DNA from: Oreocharis arfaki
Taxonomy: Eukaryota > Chordata > Aves > Passeriformes > Paramythiidae
Direction of reading: 5' to 3'
Length of the DNA: 64,000 nt
Assembly (NCBI GenBank): GCA_013398015.1
Contig: VZRR01012752.1
Span: 1,817,680 to 1,881,679 of the forward strand
The first letter of the stretch is position 1. Each line of letters starts with the position of its first letter. Position numbers and translations under genes: made by a program. The notes below the pieces were generated by a model. It searched no databases. It worked only from the letters and a program-made list of their open reading frames with translations, and was not told the DNA's origin. Positions 12,431 to 21,870 of this stretch are shown here, piece after piece.

Positions 12431-13828
12431 CGACAGCTCCAGCCCTGCTCAACTCATGGGCACGAAAGGACTTCGGTCGGCTTCCTCCTCGAGAGAGGCA
12501 CGGGAACACCCATATAACCGCTAGACTGAGGAAGGCAAGCGCACAGACTCAAATTCTCCACTATGTGCAATAAAGTTGGTCTCGTTCATACGCTGAATAA
12601 ATGTCGTGAAACGTTCTTTGTGGTATGACTTCTCCTCAGCGACGGATATGCCCATGACAGTTACTTTAGGAAAAGGTAATCGGTTATTAGTCTAAAGATT
12701 CCAAGCGATCAAAAGCTTTGCTGGTTTATGTTTTTTCTTAAATATATATATGTATGTGTTTAAAATTTAGGGCTCTCTTAAAGTGAAGCTCAGCAAATGC
12801 TGTGAAGCAGAAGAGCTTACCACTCCAGCTTATTTGCCAGTAAAGGTCCCGATTACCAACACTTAAAGTACTGAAGGCGAAATTTGCTAATTACACATCA
12901 TACAGGCGAAACCCCAAACTGTCAGACAAGCAAGCCAGCATGTTTGCAGTCGCTAGCATGCCTCCCGTGTGCACATTTACTAAGCTCAGCTTGCTAGCAC
13001 AGCTCGCTATACGATAAATCCTCCAGGTTTGAAATTAATAGGTACTCATAGTGAGTCTCGAAAAGCAGCCGAACATCCACTCCTCACAACATATCGGAGC
13101 GCAATACAGAATGTAAAAATGAGGCTAAGAATTGGCAAAGGAGGTTTACCGTCTGTATCTGCTACTTGATTTTTGAAAGGAACGTGAGAAAGACCTGGCA
13201 GATATGTTTAGCGATTGATTCTCCCTTCATAAGGTACAAATACAAAAAGCAAGGCAGAGACAATGCCGAAATGCATTAAACCTCAAAATCGATTAGAGCC
13301 CGTCAGAAGATCCTTTAAAACAATACAAATCGTGGACTTCTGAGCAATATTTTATTCCAAAGAACACTAAATTTGCCGTGAATCCGCTTCCTTGTTCACT
13401 GGCCGGTTCATGAGAGAAAAAAAAATCCAAACCTACTTCTCGCTTGCAGTTACAGACAACTATCAGGAGGAAAAGGACAGCGTGATGTGACGCCAAGTGG
13501 GAGTAATGAATTTACGCCTGTGCTCCTGCCGGAGCGAGCCCGGGCTGTAGCTCCCCAGTTGATGGATGCCCATTAATACACCTGCATTCACGTGCCGGCC
13601 GTGAGGAGGCACGCAGGGATTCAGTACGGAGCGGCACAGTTTTGCCAAGTCCTCTCGAAACGTCAATACCCTTCAAGTCACAACCAAAGGAGAGCGATTT
13701 CTCTTGATTTCCAGCTGTACACAGGACCGGGGCCGTTTTTTAGCCAGTAACCTTCTACCTTTCTATATGTGCCTGCGTGTGCGTGTGTGTGTGCGTGTGG
13801 CTGTGTATACATATCTATCTCCTAGAGA
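12431..13828. other. Upstream flank of MAB21L1, moderately AT-rich
   Basis: Single-copy-looking sequence between the CpG island and the promoter, with no coding frame. It contains a short TA run near 12740-12760 and the TG-rich microsatellite at 13769-13809. It probably holds proximal regulatory sites, but no cluster stood out. Confidence 0.5.
13769..13809. repeat. TG-rich microsatellite upstream of the MAB21L1 promoter
   Basis: An interrupted (TG)n / (CGTGTG)n alternating purine-pyrimidine tract, Z-DNA-prone, ending about 75 bases before the CCAAT box. Confidence 0.75.
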
Positions 13829-13950
13829 GGGATTAATTAGCCGGGTTTGAGCTGAAAGAGGCTGCAGTGACGAGCCCAGTGGCGATTGGCCGCCCGCCTG
13901 CCTGGCCCTGCCTTTATAATTTCCACACGAGTGCATCTGGGCTCTTATAC
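13829..13950 (+). promoter_or_regulatory. MAB21L1 core promoter (homeodomain site, CCAAT, TATA)
   Basis: An inverted CCAAT box (ATTGG) lies at 13885-13889 and a TATA element (TTTATAAT) at 13913-13920, a normal spacing for a TATA promoter. This predicts transcription starting near 13945 and a leader of about 470 bases. Some 80 bases upstream of the TATA is a fused homeodomain word, GGATTA at 13830-13835 running into TAATTA at 13834-13839, suited to K50- and Q50-type homeodomain factors. The elements are read directly; the start site and the factors are inferred. Confidence 0.65.
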
Positions 13951-14415
13951 AAACCAACAGCCAGCTTCTTCTGACATACACACACGGCACTTTTTTCCAC
14001 CATCTGATTAACCGCCCTGCATACACACGGTGATTACTACGGGAAAACATAAATAAATACGAAGAGGTTTTATTATTTTGACTACTGGAACCCTCGCTGT
14101 GTCTCAGTGCAACTTTTGTTTTTTCTTGCTGCTGGGAAAGGTGCTGCTCTCGATGCTTCCCTCTCACTCACGGACCCTTTAAAAAAAGGGGAAGGAAAAA
14201 TATCGCCCCCTCCAGTCCCCCGCCCGCTCCCCNTAAAAAAGCAGGAAGAGAGCATCTGAGGAGCAGCAGCCCCGGCGCATTTTGAAAAACATTTGTTACA
14301 TTTCAGAGTGCGGCAGCCTGTTTCTCCTCTGAAGTTGGCTCCAGCCTTAGCAGCCGCATTGGATCCCACAGCCTATTGCGAGACTCCGGTATACAATCCG
14401 GATCTCTGCCCCAAC
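13945..14415 (+). other. MAB21L1: MAB21L1 5' untranslated leader (predicted)
   Basis: This is the predicted leader between the TATA-directed start and the ATG. It contains one upstream ATG (14153), a short GCAGCAGC run at 14263-14270, and one ambiguous base (N) at 14233. The open frame continues upstream of the ATG to 14260 but has no other ATG, so the canonical start at 14416 is well supported. The left boundary is inferred from the promoter elements only. Confidence 0.55.
14153..14182 (+). other. Upstream ORF (9 codons) in the MAB21L1 leader
   Basis: This is the only ATG I find in the predicted leader. It opens ATG CTT CCC TCT CAC TCA CGG ACC CTT TAA, a nine-residue peptide, and ends 233 bases before the main start. 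The distance would allow reinitiation. The bases just before it (CTCG) give a moderate context with C at -3. Whether it is translated is unknown. Confidence 0.4.
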
Positions 14416-15495
14416 ATGATCGCGGCCCAGGCCAAGCTGGTGTATCATTTGAATAAATACTACAATGAGAAATGCCAAGCCAGGAAAGCTGCCATCGCCA
14501 AAACGATCCGAGAAGTCTGCAAAGTGGTGTCGGACGTGCTAAAGGAGGTGGAGGTGCAGGAGCCTCGCTTCATCAGTTCCTTGAACGAGATGGACAATCG
14601 CTACGAGGGGCTGGAAGTCATCTCCCCCACGGAGTTTGAAGTCGTGCTGTATCTGAACCAAATGGGGGTTTTCAACTTCGTGGACGACGGCTCCTTGCCG
14701 GGCTGCGCTGTGTTAAAGTTAAGCGACGGGCGCAAGAGGAGCATGTCCCTCTGGGTGGAGTTCATCACGGCGTCTGGCTACCTCTCCGCTCGCAAAATCC
14801 GGTCCAGATTCCAGACTCTGGTGGCTCAAGCCGTGGATAAGTGCAGTTACAGAGACGTGGTAAAGATGGTGGCGGACACTAGCGAAGTGAAGCTGAGGAT
14901 CAGGGATCGGTACGTCGTGCAGATCACTCCAGCGTTCAAGTGCACGGGGATCTGGCCGCGGAGTGCTGCACACTGGCCGCTTCCCCACATCCCCTGGCCG
15001 GGACCCAACCGGGTGGCGGAGGTCAAGGCGGAAGGCTTCAACCTCTTGTCCAAGGAGTGCCACTCTCTGGCCGGCAAGCAGAGCTCGGCCGAGAGCGATG
15101 CTTGGGTGCTGCAGTTCGCGGAAGCCGAGAACAGACTGCAGATGGGCGGCTGCAGGAAGAAATGCCTCTCCATCCTCAAAACCTTACGGGACCGTCACCT
15201 GGAGCTGCCGGGACAGCCCCTGAATAATTATCACATGAAGACTCTGGTTTCCTACGAATGCGAAAAGCATCCCCGCGAATCGGACTGGGACGAGTCGTGC
15301 CTGGGGGACCGGCTCAACGGGATTTTACTGCAGCTCATCTCGTGCCTCCAGTGCAGGAGGTGCCCGCACTACTTCTTGCCCAACTTAGACCTCTTTCAGG
15401 GCAAGCCCCACTCGGCCCTGGAAAACGCGGCCAAACAAACGTGGCGACTGGCTAGGGAAATACTTACCAACCCAAAAAGTTTGGAGAAACTTTAG
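14416..15495 (+). CDS. MAB21L1: MAB21L1, complete single-exon Mab-21 family protein
   Basis: A complete intronless reading frame of 359 residues plus TAG, the usual length for MAB21L1/MAB21L2 in vertebrates. The protein begins MIAAQAKLVYHLNKYYNEKC and ends NPKSLEKL; I recognise it as MAB21L1 rather than its paralogue MAB21L2. The Mab-21 domain has a nucleotidyltransferase fold related to cGAS. The acidic pair of that fold is visible as E73-F-E75, followed by a helical C-terminal half rich in Cys (residues about 282-316). R51, the position altered in human eye malformations, is intact. The family acts in eye, lens, brain and craniofacial development; enzymatic activity is not established and nucleotide/ssRNA binding has been described. 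The start is the first ATG in a frame open since a TGA at 14257-14259, with A at -3. The gene sits antisense inside an NBEA intron, as in other vertebrates. No frameshift or missing residue is seen. Confidence 0.98.
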   Translation: MIAAQAKLVYHLNKYYNEKCQARKAAIAKTIREVCKVVSDVLKEVEVQEPRFISSLNEMDNRYEGLEVISPTEFEVVLYLNQMGVFNFVDDGSLPGCAVLKLSDGRKRSMSLWVEFITASGYLSARKIRSRFQTLVAQAVDKCSYRDVVKMVADTSEVKLRIRDRYVVQITPAFKCTGIWPRSAAHWPLPHIPWPGPNRVAEVKAEGFNLLSKECHSLAGKQSSAESDAWVLQFAEAENRLQMGGCRKKCLSILKTLRDRHLELPGQPLNNYHMKTLVSYECEKHPRESDWDESCLGDRLNGILLQLISCLQCRRCPHYFLPNLDLFQGKPHSALENAAKQTWRLAREILTNPKSLEKL

Positions 15496-16360
15496 AGGGT
15501 AACTATAAAACCGGCCTGACCAATAATTCTGCTAATTTCCCGATTAAGTTTAAGATGCTTGTTTGAAAAGTCATATACTTCCACTTGACAATGCAAATAA
15601 TATTCTCTTTTAAAAAGGAATATAGCTTAGGGTCTTCACAAAGAAAAGAAAATGAGAGCAGCAAGCATCGTTCCTCTTTGTCACAGTTTTGCAGTTCCCC
15701 GTGGGGGAAAAAGGAAAAAAAAAGGAAAAGAAAAAGAAAAAAGGAAAGTGTGCTACCTGGAAAGGAAATTTGGCCGTAATTGATTGTGACCATTCTGCCT
15801 AAAAACGGTACCAACGGATTATAACAAAACCCGGTATTTTTATGTAAACCTTCTGTGAGTAAAAGCTATTTGGATATGCGACCTGAACAAACTCTAATGT
15901 ACCTTTTAATTTGTATCAAATATTGTGATCTCACATTGTCTTTGAAATTGTGGATGTTGGTGTTTTGTGATTTGGTGAACAGAAGTTAAATTGCCATTTT
16001 GGATACTTCAAGGACATTTTCTGCTAAAAAGAAGATACCATTTTAAAAGGTAGATTTTATCACGGTACTTTCGTTAATTGTCTTTTGAAGTGTCTGAACT
16101 TAACAAGTTTACATTTTTCGTTTCATATATATTGCTTGTTCTATTTCTAACATTCCATAAATATACTTGAAATGTTATTTAAATATATTCAAAAGAAATT
16201 TGGATTCTGCTTATATAATAACGCTTGAATATTGGAATTATATATTTGAAAATGCACTTGAAATACACTGGATAATTACTTTTTGTGATTTAGATTTTAA
16301 TTTCTGTTGCTGATTTATTTAATTACAAGCTAATAAATGAAGTAAAATGCATATGGGTAA
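15496..16360 (+). other. MAB21L1: MAB21L1 3' UTR with candidate poly(A) signal at 16332-16337
   Basis: AT-rich sequence follows the stop codon. It contains a purine tract (A/G only) at about 15706-15748, an AU-rich element (ATTTATTTA, about 16314-16322) and an AATAAA at 16332-16337. Further AATAAA hexamers lie at 16773-16778 and 16814-16819, so a longer 3' end is possible. The exact cleavage site cannot be seen from sequence alone. Confidence 0.5.
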
Positions 16361-17430
16361 GCGTTTCAATATCAGATCAAGTTTCCCGCTTGAAAAACCA
16401 GAGGCAGCTATGTTTTATGGATTTTGCCTTTCCGTGGATAGTTGCTTAAATCCTGTAAAGCAGAAAACTTAAGGGCAGACTCCTGACTATGCATTTTGAA
16501 TAGTATTGCAGAATATGGAATATTGGTGGTACAAATACATTGGAATTTAGCTCCAGATGACCATCAGTAACTGTCAGACACAGACGTACTTATTAACAGA
16601 GTTACACTTTTTCAGCCGTCAGGAAAGAAATCTGGTTTTAAGGGGTTTATTTTACGGTGCTGTTGTGTTTCTGCTCGCTTTTGAACGAAGCTGAGGAAAC
16701 ACAACGTATCTGTGAAGCAGTGTTTTGACTAAGCAGTAATCCTGATAAAACTAGCAATTTGGTGCAGGTACTAATAAAGAGGAAAATAACATTTATAGGT
16801 GAAAGCCAGCACCAATAAAGTGAACAACAATATTACTTCTGACCTACATATCCGTTACGAATGTGATAAGATTGCCAGTTGCACTCCCAGAAATCAAGCC
16901 CCTGAGCTCCCAGGGCATTCAGAGGGAATAACATGTGCGTGCTTACAAAACTGCACGCAATCCAAAGCCGCCTGTCTGTATCGCACTGCCTGGTCCCTCT
17001 CAGGATGCATTTCTTTAAAATGCCTTTTAAATCAAAACGCAAATTAGCAACGCGGATTTTGATTAGGATCCTAACAGTCAACAAGTGCTGAAAGAGGCCG
17101 ATCGCTTGTGTGACACCCACTAGCAACTATTTCCAGCGGGTGCACTTTAGCGAAACTGTTCTATCCAGAGATTCTGGCAGAAACGTTTTACCTCAGAACT
17201 GCGAAGAAAGTTCCGAGTTTGACGAATTATTTGCCAAAGAGAGATCACTTCATTGCAAACATATTCAGACGAGGAGTTATCTTGGAAACTATTTATAATA
17301 TTTCTGCATGAAAAAACCCAAACCCCAAAGTCTTTGTAAAAGTACCTCCCCTGTTTCCTCTCTTCCAACATTTTCCAGAGTAATAGCAAAGAAATAAAGC
17401 ATGAGCGATAAGGAGAGAAAGAGATGCAGA
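16361..17430. other. Sequence 3' of MAB21L1, no gene seen
   Basis: Non-coding intronic sequence of NBEA on the minus strand. It has two further AATAAA hexamers (16773-16778, 16814-16819) that could serve a long MAB21L1 3' end. No open frame with a recognisable product. Confidence 0.5.
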
Positions 17431-17588
17431 CGAGAGGAGCGCCCTGTTAGACACGTCCCTTCCGTCTGCCCCCTCCTCCCCCGCGTGGCATCCCCCGCGC
17501 CGTTCCCGCGGGGAGAAAGCCACGCAAAGGTTTCCGCTCAAGTCACGCACCCCTGCTCTGTTGCGGCTGGGATGGAGGTTTTCGCGGA

Positions 17589-17617
17589 GGGAAGGGGGAA
17601 GGGGGGCGGCGCTGGGG
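17589..17617 (+). other. G-quadruplex motif
   Basis: G3 (17589-17591), G5 (17594-17598), G6 (17601-17606) and G4 (17614-17617) with loops of 2, 2 and 7 bases. Confidence 0.6.
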
Positions 17618-18020
17618 AATTGGTAGTAGTAAATGACTTCAGAAAAAAACAGAGCTTTCCCAGGAACCATGTCTTCGCTACATGTATATTCCCCCCTCCC
17701 CCCTTTTCTTTTACTCCCAGAAAATAAGCATTAACTTTCATTTCAGCAGTTAAAGTGTTTACAAAATGCGCCGTATTTTCTTATAAGTGAACTAACGTTT
17801 TTGAAATAACGGGGTTCTCCGATAACCTCGGAAGGCGTAAAACCTCCGCTGTGTCTCGGGAAGGCTGCGGGCTAGGACTGCTGCTCCCTCCAGGGATTTC
17901 AGCGCAATTGGCTTAACTACTAAATCTGACCACGTTCATACAAAGGCACCGCGCGAAAGGCTGCTGGAAAACGCGCACGCTGCCGTAATAGAGGATTTAA
18001 CATCATTAATACATTGCGCC

Positions 18021-18066
18021 TTTTTTTTTTTTTTTTTTTTTTTNTTTAATTATTTATTTATTGTTC

Positions 18067-18098
<32 letters not shown>
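18021..18098. repeat. Paired poly(T) tracts (poly(A) on the NBEA strand)
   Basis: T23 plus N plus T3 (18021-18047), an AT spacer with ATTTATTTATT, then T31 (18068-18098). Read on the minus strand these are A tracts starting about 110 bases into the NBEA intron. The N and the homopolymer lengths suggest uncertain base calling. It is followed on the plus strand by CTTAATGCAG, an acceptor-like end. Confidence 0.8.
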
Positions 18099-18209
18099 CT
18101 TAATGCAGCGAAAGGCGGCAGACGGGAGCGGAGTTTGGAATGAGGGGGCGGCCCCGGCGCACGTGTGCCGGGACCGGGGACCGGGACCGCGCCCGCCCGC
18201 CACACTCAC

Positions 18210-18346
18210 CTTGGGGTCGATCTTCTTGAAGGCAGAGTCATCCTCATCCACCTCGAAGTAGATCTCTGTGGTGGTGATGGAAAGCGTCCCCTTGGCCACC
18301 ACCACGGGGGCGATGAGCTGTGCCGGCGTGCTGAGGACCACGGGGC
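18210..18346 (-). CDS. NBEA: NBEA internal coding exon (start of PH-like domain)
   Basis: A 137-base exon on the minus strand. It encodes [G]PVVLSTPAQLIAPVVVAKG, then a TLSITTTEIYFEVDEDDSAF segment and KKIDPK. This is neurobeachin just before and into its PH-like domain, which packs against the BEACH domain. Neurobeachin is a large scaffold of neuronal membrane trafficking and synaptic receptor delivery. The paralogue LRBA differs at several of these residues, so NBEA is the better call. The acceptor is CTTGCAG with a CTGAC-type branch word about 20 bases upstream. The donor is a perfect AAG|GTGAGT. The first two bases complete a Gly codon begun by the exon at 33049-33192 and the exon ends on a codon boundary. 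It lies in a CpG-rich stretch, with a long homopolymer about 110 bases past the donor. Confidence 0.96.
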
Positions 18347-18800
18347 CTGCAAGGCAAGGGCAGCGGCGTCAGGTTGGAGGCGCCCGGCCGGCCCATCCCC
18401 GGTGGCCCTTCCCTCCGCCGAGCCAGCGCCCGGCGAGCCCCCTCGTAAACCCAGTTTGTAAACGCCGTGTCCATTCCCCTCCTGCCCGCGGCCAGCGCTT
18501 TGAACTCCGCGGCCGGGGCAGAAGAGAGTTTGTGAGCTCCGGGGTTGCAAGATAAATCACAGCAGCGAAATTCAGAGGGGTTAGGGTGAAAAATAGCTGC
18601 CTTTTAGAAGAAGGTCCCCTCTCTTTTCATGCCCTTTTGCTCCTCGTTAACGCTATCACTGTTTATGTGCGATAGCGGCGGCTCGTTCCACACCACTTCG
18701 ATCTGGCAGCCCAGGGTCCCCGCGGCGTCCGGGCCGGGGGCGCAGGGCAGGGCAGCCCGCAGCCCCTGCCCGCCACACCGACCCTGCGAGGCCTGGGGGT

Positions 18801-21300
18801 ATTATTTTTAAGTCCGGATCCAGACCTCAACTCGAAAAAGTAACGCGAAATATCGGGGAGTTTTGTTTAGTTGTTTGGTTTCTTTTTTTTCCTTCTTTGC
18901 ACCTACTTCAATACCCCACGCACAAAAACGCTAGCATCGTTAAATATATTTACAGCAAGATCATTTTTGTTTCGACTCGCTGCCGCTTATCCTTTCAAAA
19001 TTACTGTAACAATACTTCGTTCAAATATATTCCTTAACGAGACGCCTTCACGGGCATTGAAAAACGGGATGAGAAAAACCTATTGTAAAAGGCAGCCTTC
19101 TCCACACAAATTGTTAGATTTTAATTCAGGGGGGAAAAAAATAACCCAAACAACCTTTCTTTAATCCAAAAGACAAGAAGATCGCTTTTTCACCATCTTA
19201 TCTTCAATATCAATGCAATCTGCTGTTAAAGCTGACAGTGGCCGTGTTTAGGAAGCTCACTTTCTTCGAAGAAAATATTATATATAAAATATTCTTATAG
19301 ATTCAGCCACGAAAGCCTGTGGGATAACTTGTGTACACATACATAAACACACAAAGCCAAATATATATATAAACACGCTTCTGACATATAAATAATAAAA
19401 CTCCAGTATTGAGGAGCTGGGTACAACACCTGACTGATGCACCTTTTCGAAACTGGTAAACTGACCATCTCAGGAGGTACTAAACAGGATTTGGTTGTTC
19501 CACGTTGCTAAAAAAATCTCCCTTGCAATAAGAGGAGCCCTGCTCAAGGGGCAGAGAGGCGTGAGCCTCCCGCTGCCTTCCCCGGCCGCTCGCCCCTCCA
19601 GCAGCGCCGTGCGGGAGCTGGCGCGGCCGAGCCGAGCCCGGGGCTGCGGCTCGCACCGAGGCCAACGCCACGGATACGCCCTCACCTCCTCCCCCAGCAC
19701 TGCCCGCACACTTCACTACCAGCTCTTGCAAGCAGCACTTCAAATTACTCACTTTGCCCAAATTACTCCTGTTTCGGCGTATCTAACTGTCATGTTGTTA
19801 ATGCTTTACTTTACTGTAACACCCAATTTGAGCCCTCATTGCACAATATTTTGTCATTTACGTTGCAAAATAAATAAAGAGGAAGGCAGAGATTACTGTG
19901 CGTACAGGGGGAAGCTAAAACGCACAGTTTCAGTGACAGCTTTCAGCAGCCCAGCGTGGCAGACGGGATAATATTGATACAAACTCTATTTTCTTTCATT
20001 TATTGTTTTCCATCTCCTAATAAACCGAGGTAGCCTCTTGACCCCAGTCAGCTGATCGGAATCACATGCGCCGGGCTTGCCTTGCTGCTCTCCCAGTCTC
20101 GCCTCCATCTTCTCTCCCTCCCTTGGCGGTGGGAAAGGAGCCGATCCGAGCCGGGGAAGCCCGGCTGCAGGCTCCAAAGGGCAGGGTGATCGATCCGAAA
20201 CGCCGCTTTAAAGCCTCATCAATCTTCATCTAGGTTGCTCAAGTAATTACGCCCGATTCTCTTGTACGATTACAAGTGGATTTGGGTTTCTATTCCCCAG
20301 GCCCCCTTTCTTTGTGTTTACAGAAGGGGGGTCTGGGCAGCCAGCGGTTCCCTGCCCTGCAGAAGCACTTGCCCTCTCATGCAGAGCGTCCTACCCCCAC
20401 TCTCGCCCTTCTCGGGCACACTTGGCCCGGCGCGGGGTGATGGGCTCCTGGGCCTTTGTGCGGGGAGAAAACCGCCTTCGGAAGGCGCGTCCTGGAAACG
20501 ACCCGATATTCTATCACTTTAAGGAGGCGTTTGTGGGCTTTGCTGAATCCCAGAAGGAAGAACATCAATTTAATCCAATTACCTCTTTTCCCTGGTGTTG
20601 TGTGGCTAAAATAAAAATAAAGCCACCGCTTTTTAATGGCCAAAAGGCCAAACCCTATAATCTGCCATTCAGGCGAAGACAATGCTGCACCCCGGTTAGC
20701 GGGTTGTGCCACTGATGTGCCCTCATGGACTGGAGCAGGGGGCAGAGCTGCAAAAGCAGGGGTGAATGTGGAGGGAAAGGGAACAGTCACTTCTTAGCCC
20801 GTTACTGAAGGCAGGGGAAATCGGGGATTCCTGGCTTTCTACTCCTCCTGGGAAAAGGCTCCGAGCTCCCTCCTAGACTGGTACCTTGGCATCTGCCCTG
20901 CATTTTACTCAAATTACACCCTAGATTTGTTGCAAGGTAAACATGTCAGAGGTATCACAATGCGACAAGGAACAAGCATTATCGTACTTTCCAGATGAGA
21001 AAGTGCTTTTTTTTGTTTGTTTGTTTCGGAAAAAAGAAAAATGAAAAAAAGCAGAAAGCAAAATAAATACCAGTCACATTATGGGATTTCGGCAAAGGAG
21101 GTGTTCAAACTAAGTTTTAAAAATCTTTACAGATTTTTTTTCTCTCCTTAAAGCAAAAAATGAAAAAAAAAAAAGGGTATTAGCAGTGTTTCATTTTTAC
21201 ACTTGTCCTTTGGAAATCTCCAATTACAACTTGCAATTCCATAGCATGTTTAAGGAGCACTGAGTCTTTTTGTTGTAGCCTTCAGGGAGCAAGCCAGCCA
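18801..21300. promoter_or_regulatory. NBEA intron with GC islets and homeodomain-like words
   Basis: AT-rich sequence interrupted by small GC islets at about 19545-19720 and 20050-20500. Between them, near 20185-20290, lie ATCGAT, ATCAATC, TAATTAC and GATTAC words in about 100 bases. A perfect inverted repeat TGGCC-AAAA-GGCCA occurs at 20637-20650. No coding sequence. The composition fits developmental regulatory DNA, an inference that needs conservation data. Confidence 0.35.
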
Positions 21301-21317
21301 CTGAGAGAATACGAAAT

Positions 21318-21360
21318 TAATCCACTACAGCTATAGAGAGAGAGGATTATGTTTTAATCC
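21318..21360. promoter_or_regulatory. Triple TAATCC cluster with a dyad
   Basis: TAATCC at 21318-21323, GGATTA at 21344-21349 and TAATCC at 21355-21360. The last two form an exact inverted pair with a 5-base spacer. TAATCC is the classic site of K50 homeodomain factors (OTX, CRX, PITX, GSC). It lies about 6 kb 3' of the MAB21L1 stop. Confidence 0.45.
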
Positions 21361-21519
21361 CCTTTGGGATAGTCTCTGGATTTTAAGGATCCGATATTAA
21401 AATGTTTACATAGAGCATAATCAAAACAGCGCAGATTTTCCATATGGCACTATGAGCTATCGGGAAGCTCTGGGTCTCCTTCCCAGACTCAATTGATAAT
21501 CTAATGAAACAAAAGCCGA

Positions 21520-21870
21520 GCACACCTGAGCCAAGAGCCGCGGGACGGGCTCATTCGCATTCGGGAAGGATAACAAGCTCCGGCTCCAGCCTCCGCCCGG
21601 CCCCTTGGCGGTGGCGAGCTGCGCTTTTCCAGGGGATGTAAATATTCATTTCCAGCGCGGCTGCGGCCCCGGAGAAGCGCAGGGCCGGGGCTGTGCTGCC
21701 CGGGGGAGAGGCACCCGGAGCAGCGGTACCCGGGGATGCTGCCGGGCGCTCCCCGCGCAGCGCAGCAGCCGCCTGCGGCACCGAGGGCTCTTCCCTTCCT
21801 GCTCCCGGGGAAAAGCCAACCTGTGGCTGCCCCGCTTCGCCCAACAAGCTGGCGTTTGTGGAGGAGACCC
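21520..21870. promoter_or_regulatory. GC islet with embedded forkhead-like site
   Basis: A CpG-rich islet of about 350 bases with a short AT island TGTAAATATTCATTTCC near 21636-21652, which contains a forkhead-type TGTAAATA. The open frames here occur on both strands and look like composition effects. Regulatory function is inferred. Confidence 0.4.

Larger units (their letters stand above)
17431..18800. promoter_or_regulatory. CpG-rich domain spanning the NBEA exon
   Basis: GC/CpG-rich blocks at about 17440-17620 and 18110-18790 surround the NBEA exon at 18210-18346. They include an E-box CACGTG at 18160-18165, tandem GGGACC units near 18168-18188 and a G-quadruplex motif at 17589-17617. 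Internal exons seldom sit in such islands. It may be a regulatory element of MAB21L1 that overlaps the host exon. Confidence 0.5.

Noticed and set aside
11250..12524. Long open frames (up to about 400 codons) on both strands across the CpG island
   Set aside because: They run through the N gap, overlap in every frame, and are Pro/Ala/Arg/Gly-rich, as expected from stop-poor GC-rich DNA.
14719..15179. Minus-strand and alternative-frame open frames inside MAB21L1
   Set aside because: Shadows of the constrained MAB21L1 coding sequence.
17401..17727. Open frames of about 110-125 codons on both strands
   Set aside because: They mirror each other across a GC-rich block and encode nothing recognisable.
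18054..18341. A single 95-residue protein made of the NBEA exon plus a poly-Lys tail
   Set aside because: The Lys tail is translation of the intronic A tracts past a perfect splice donor; only 18210-18346 is exon.
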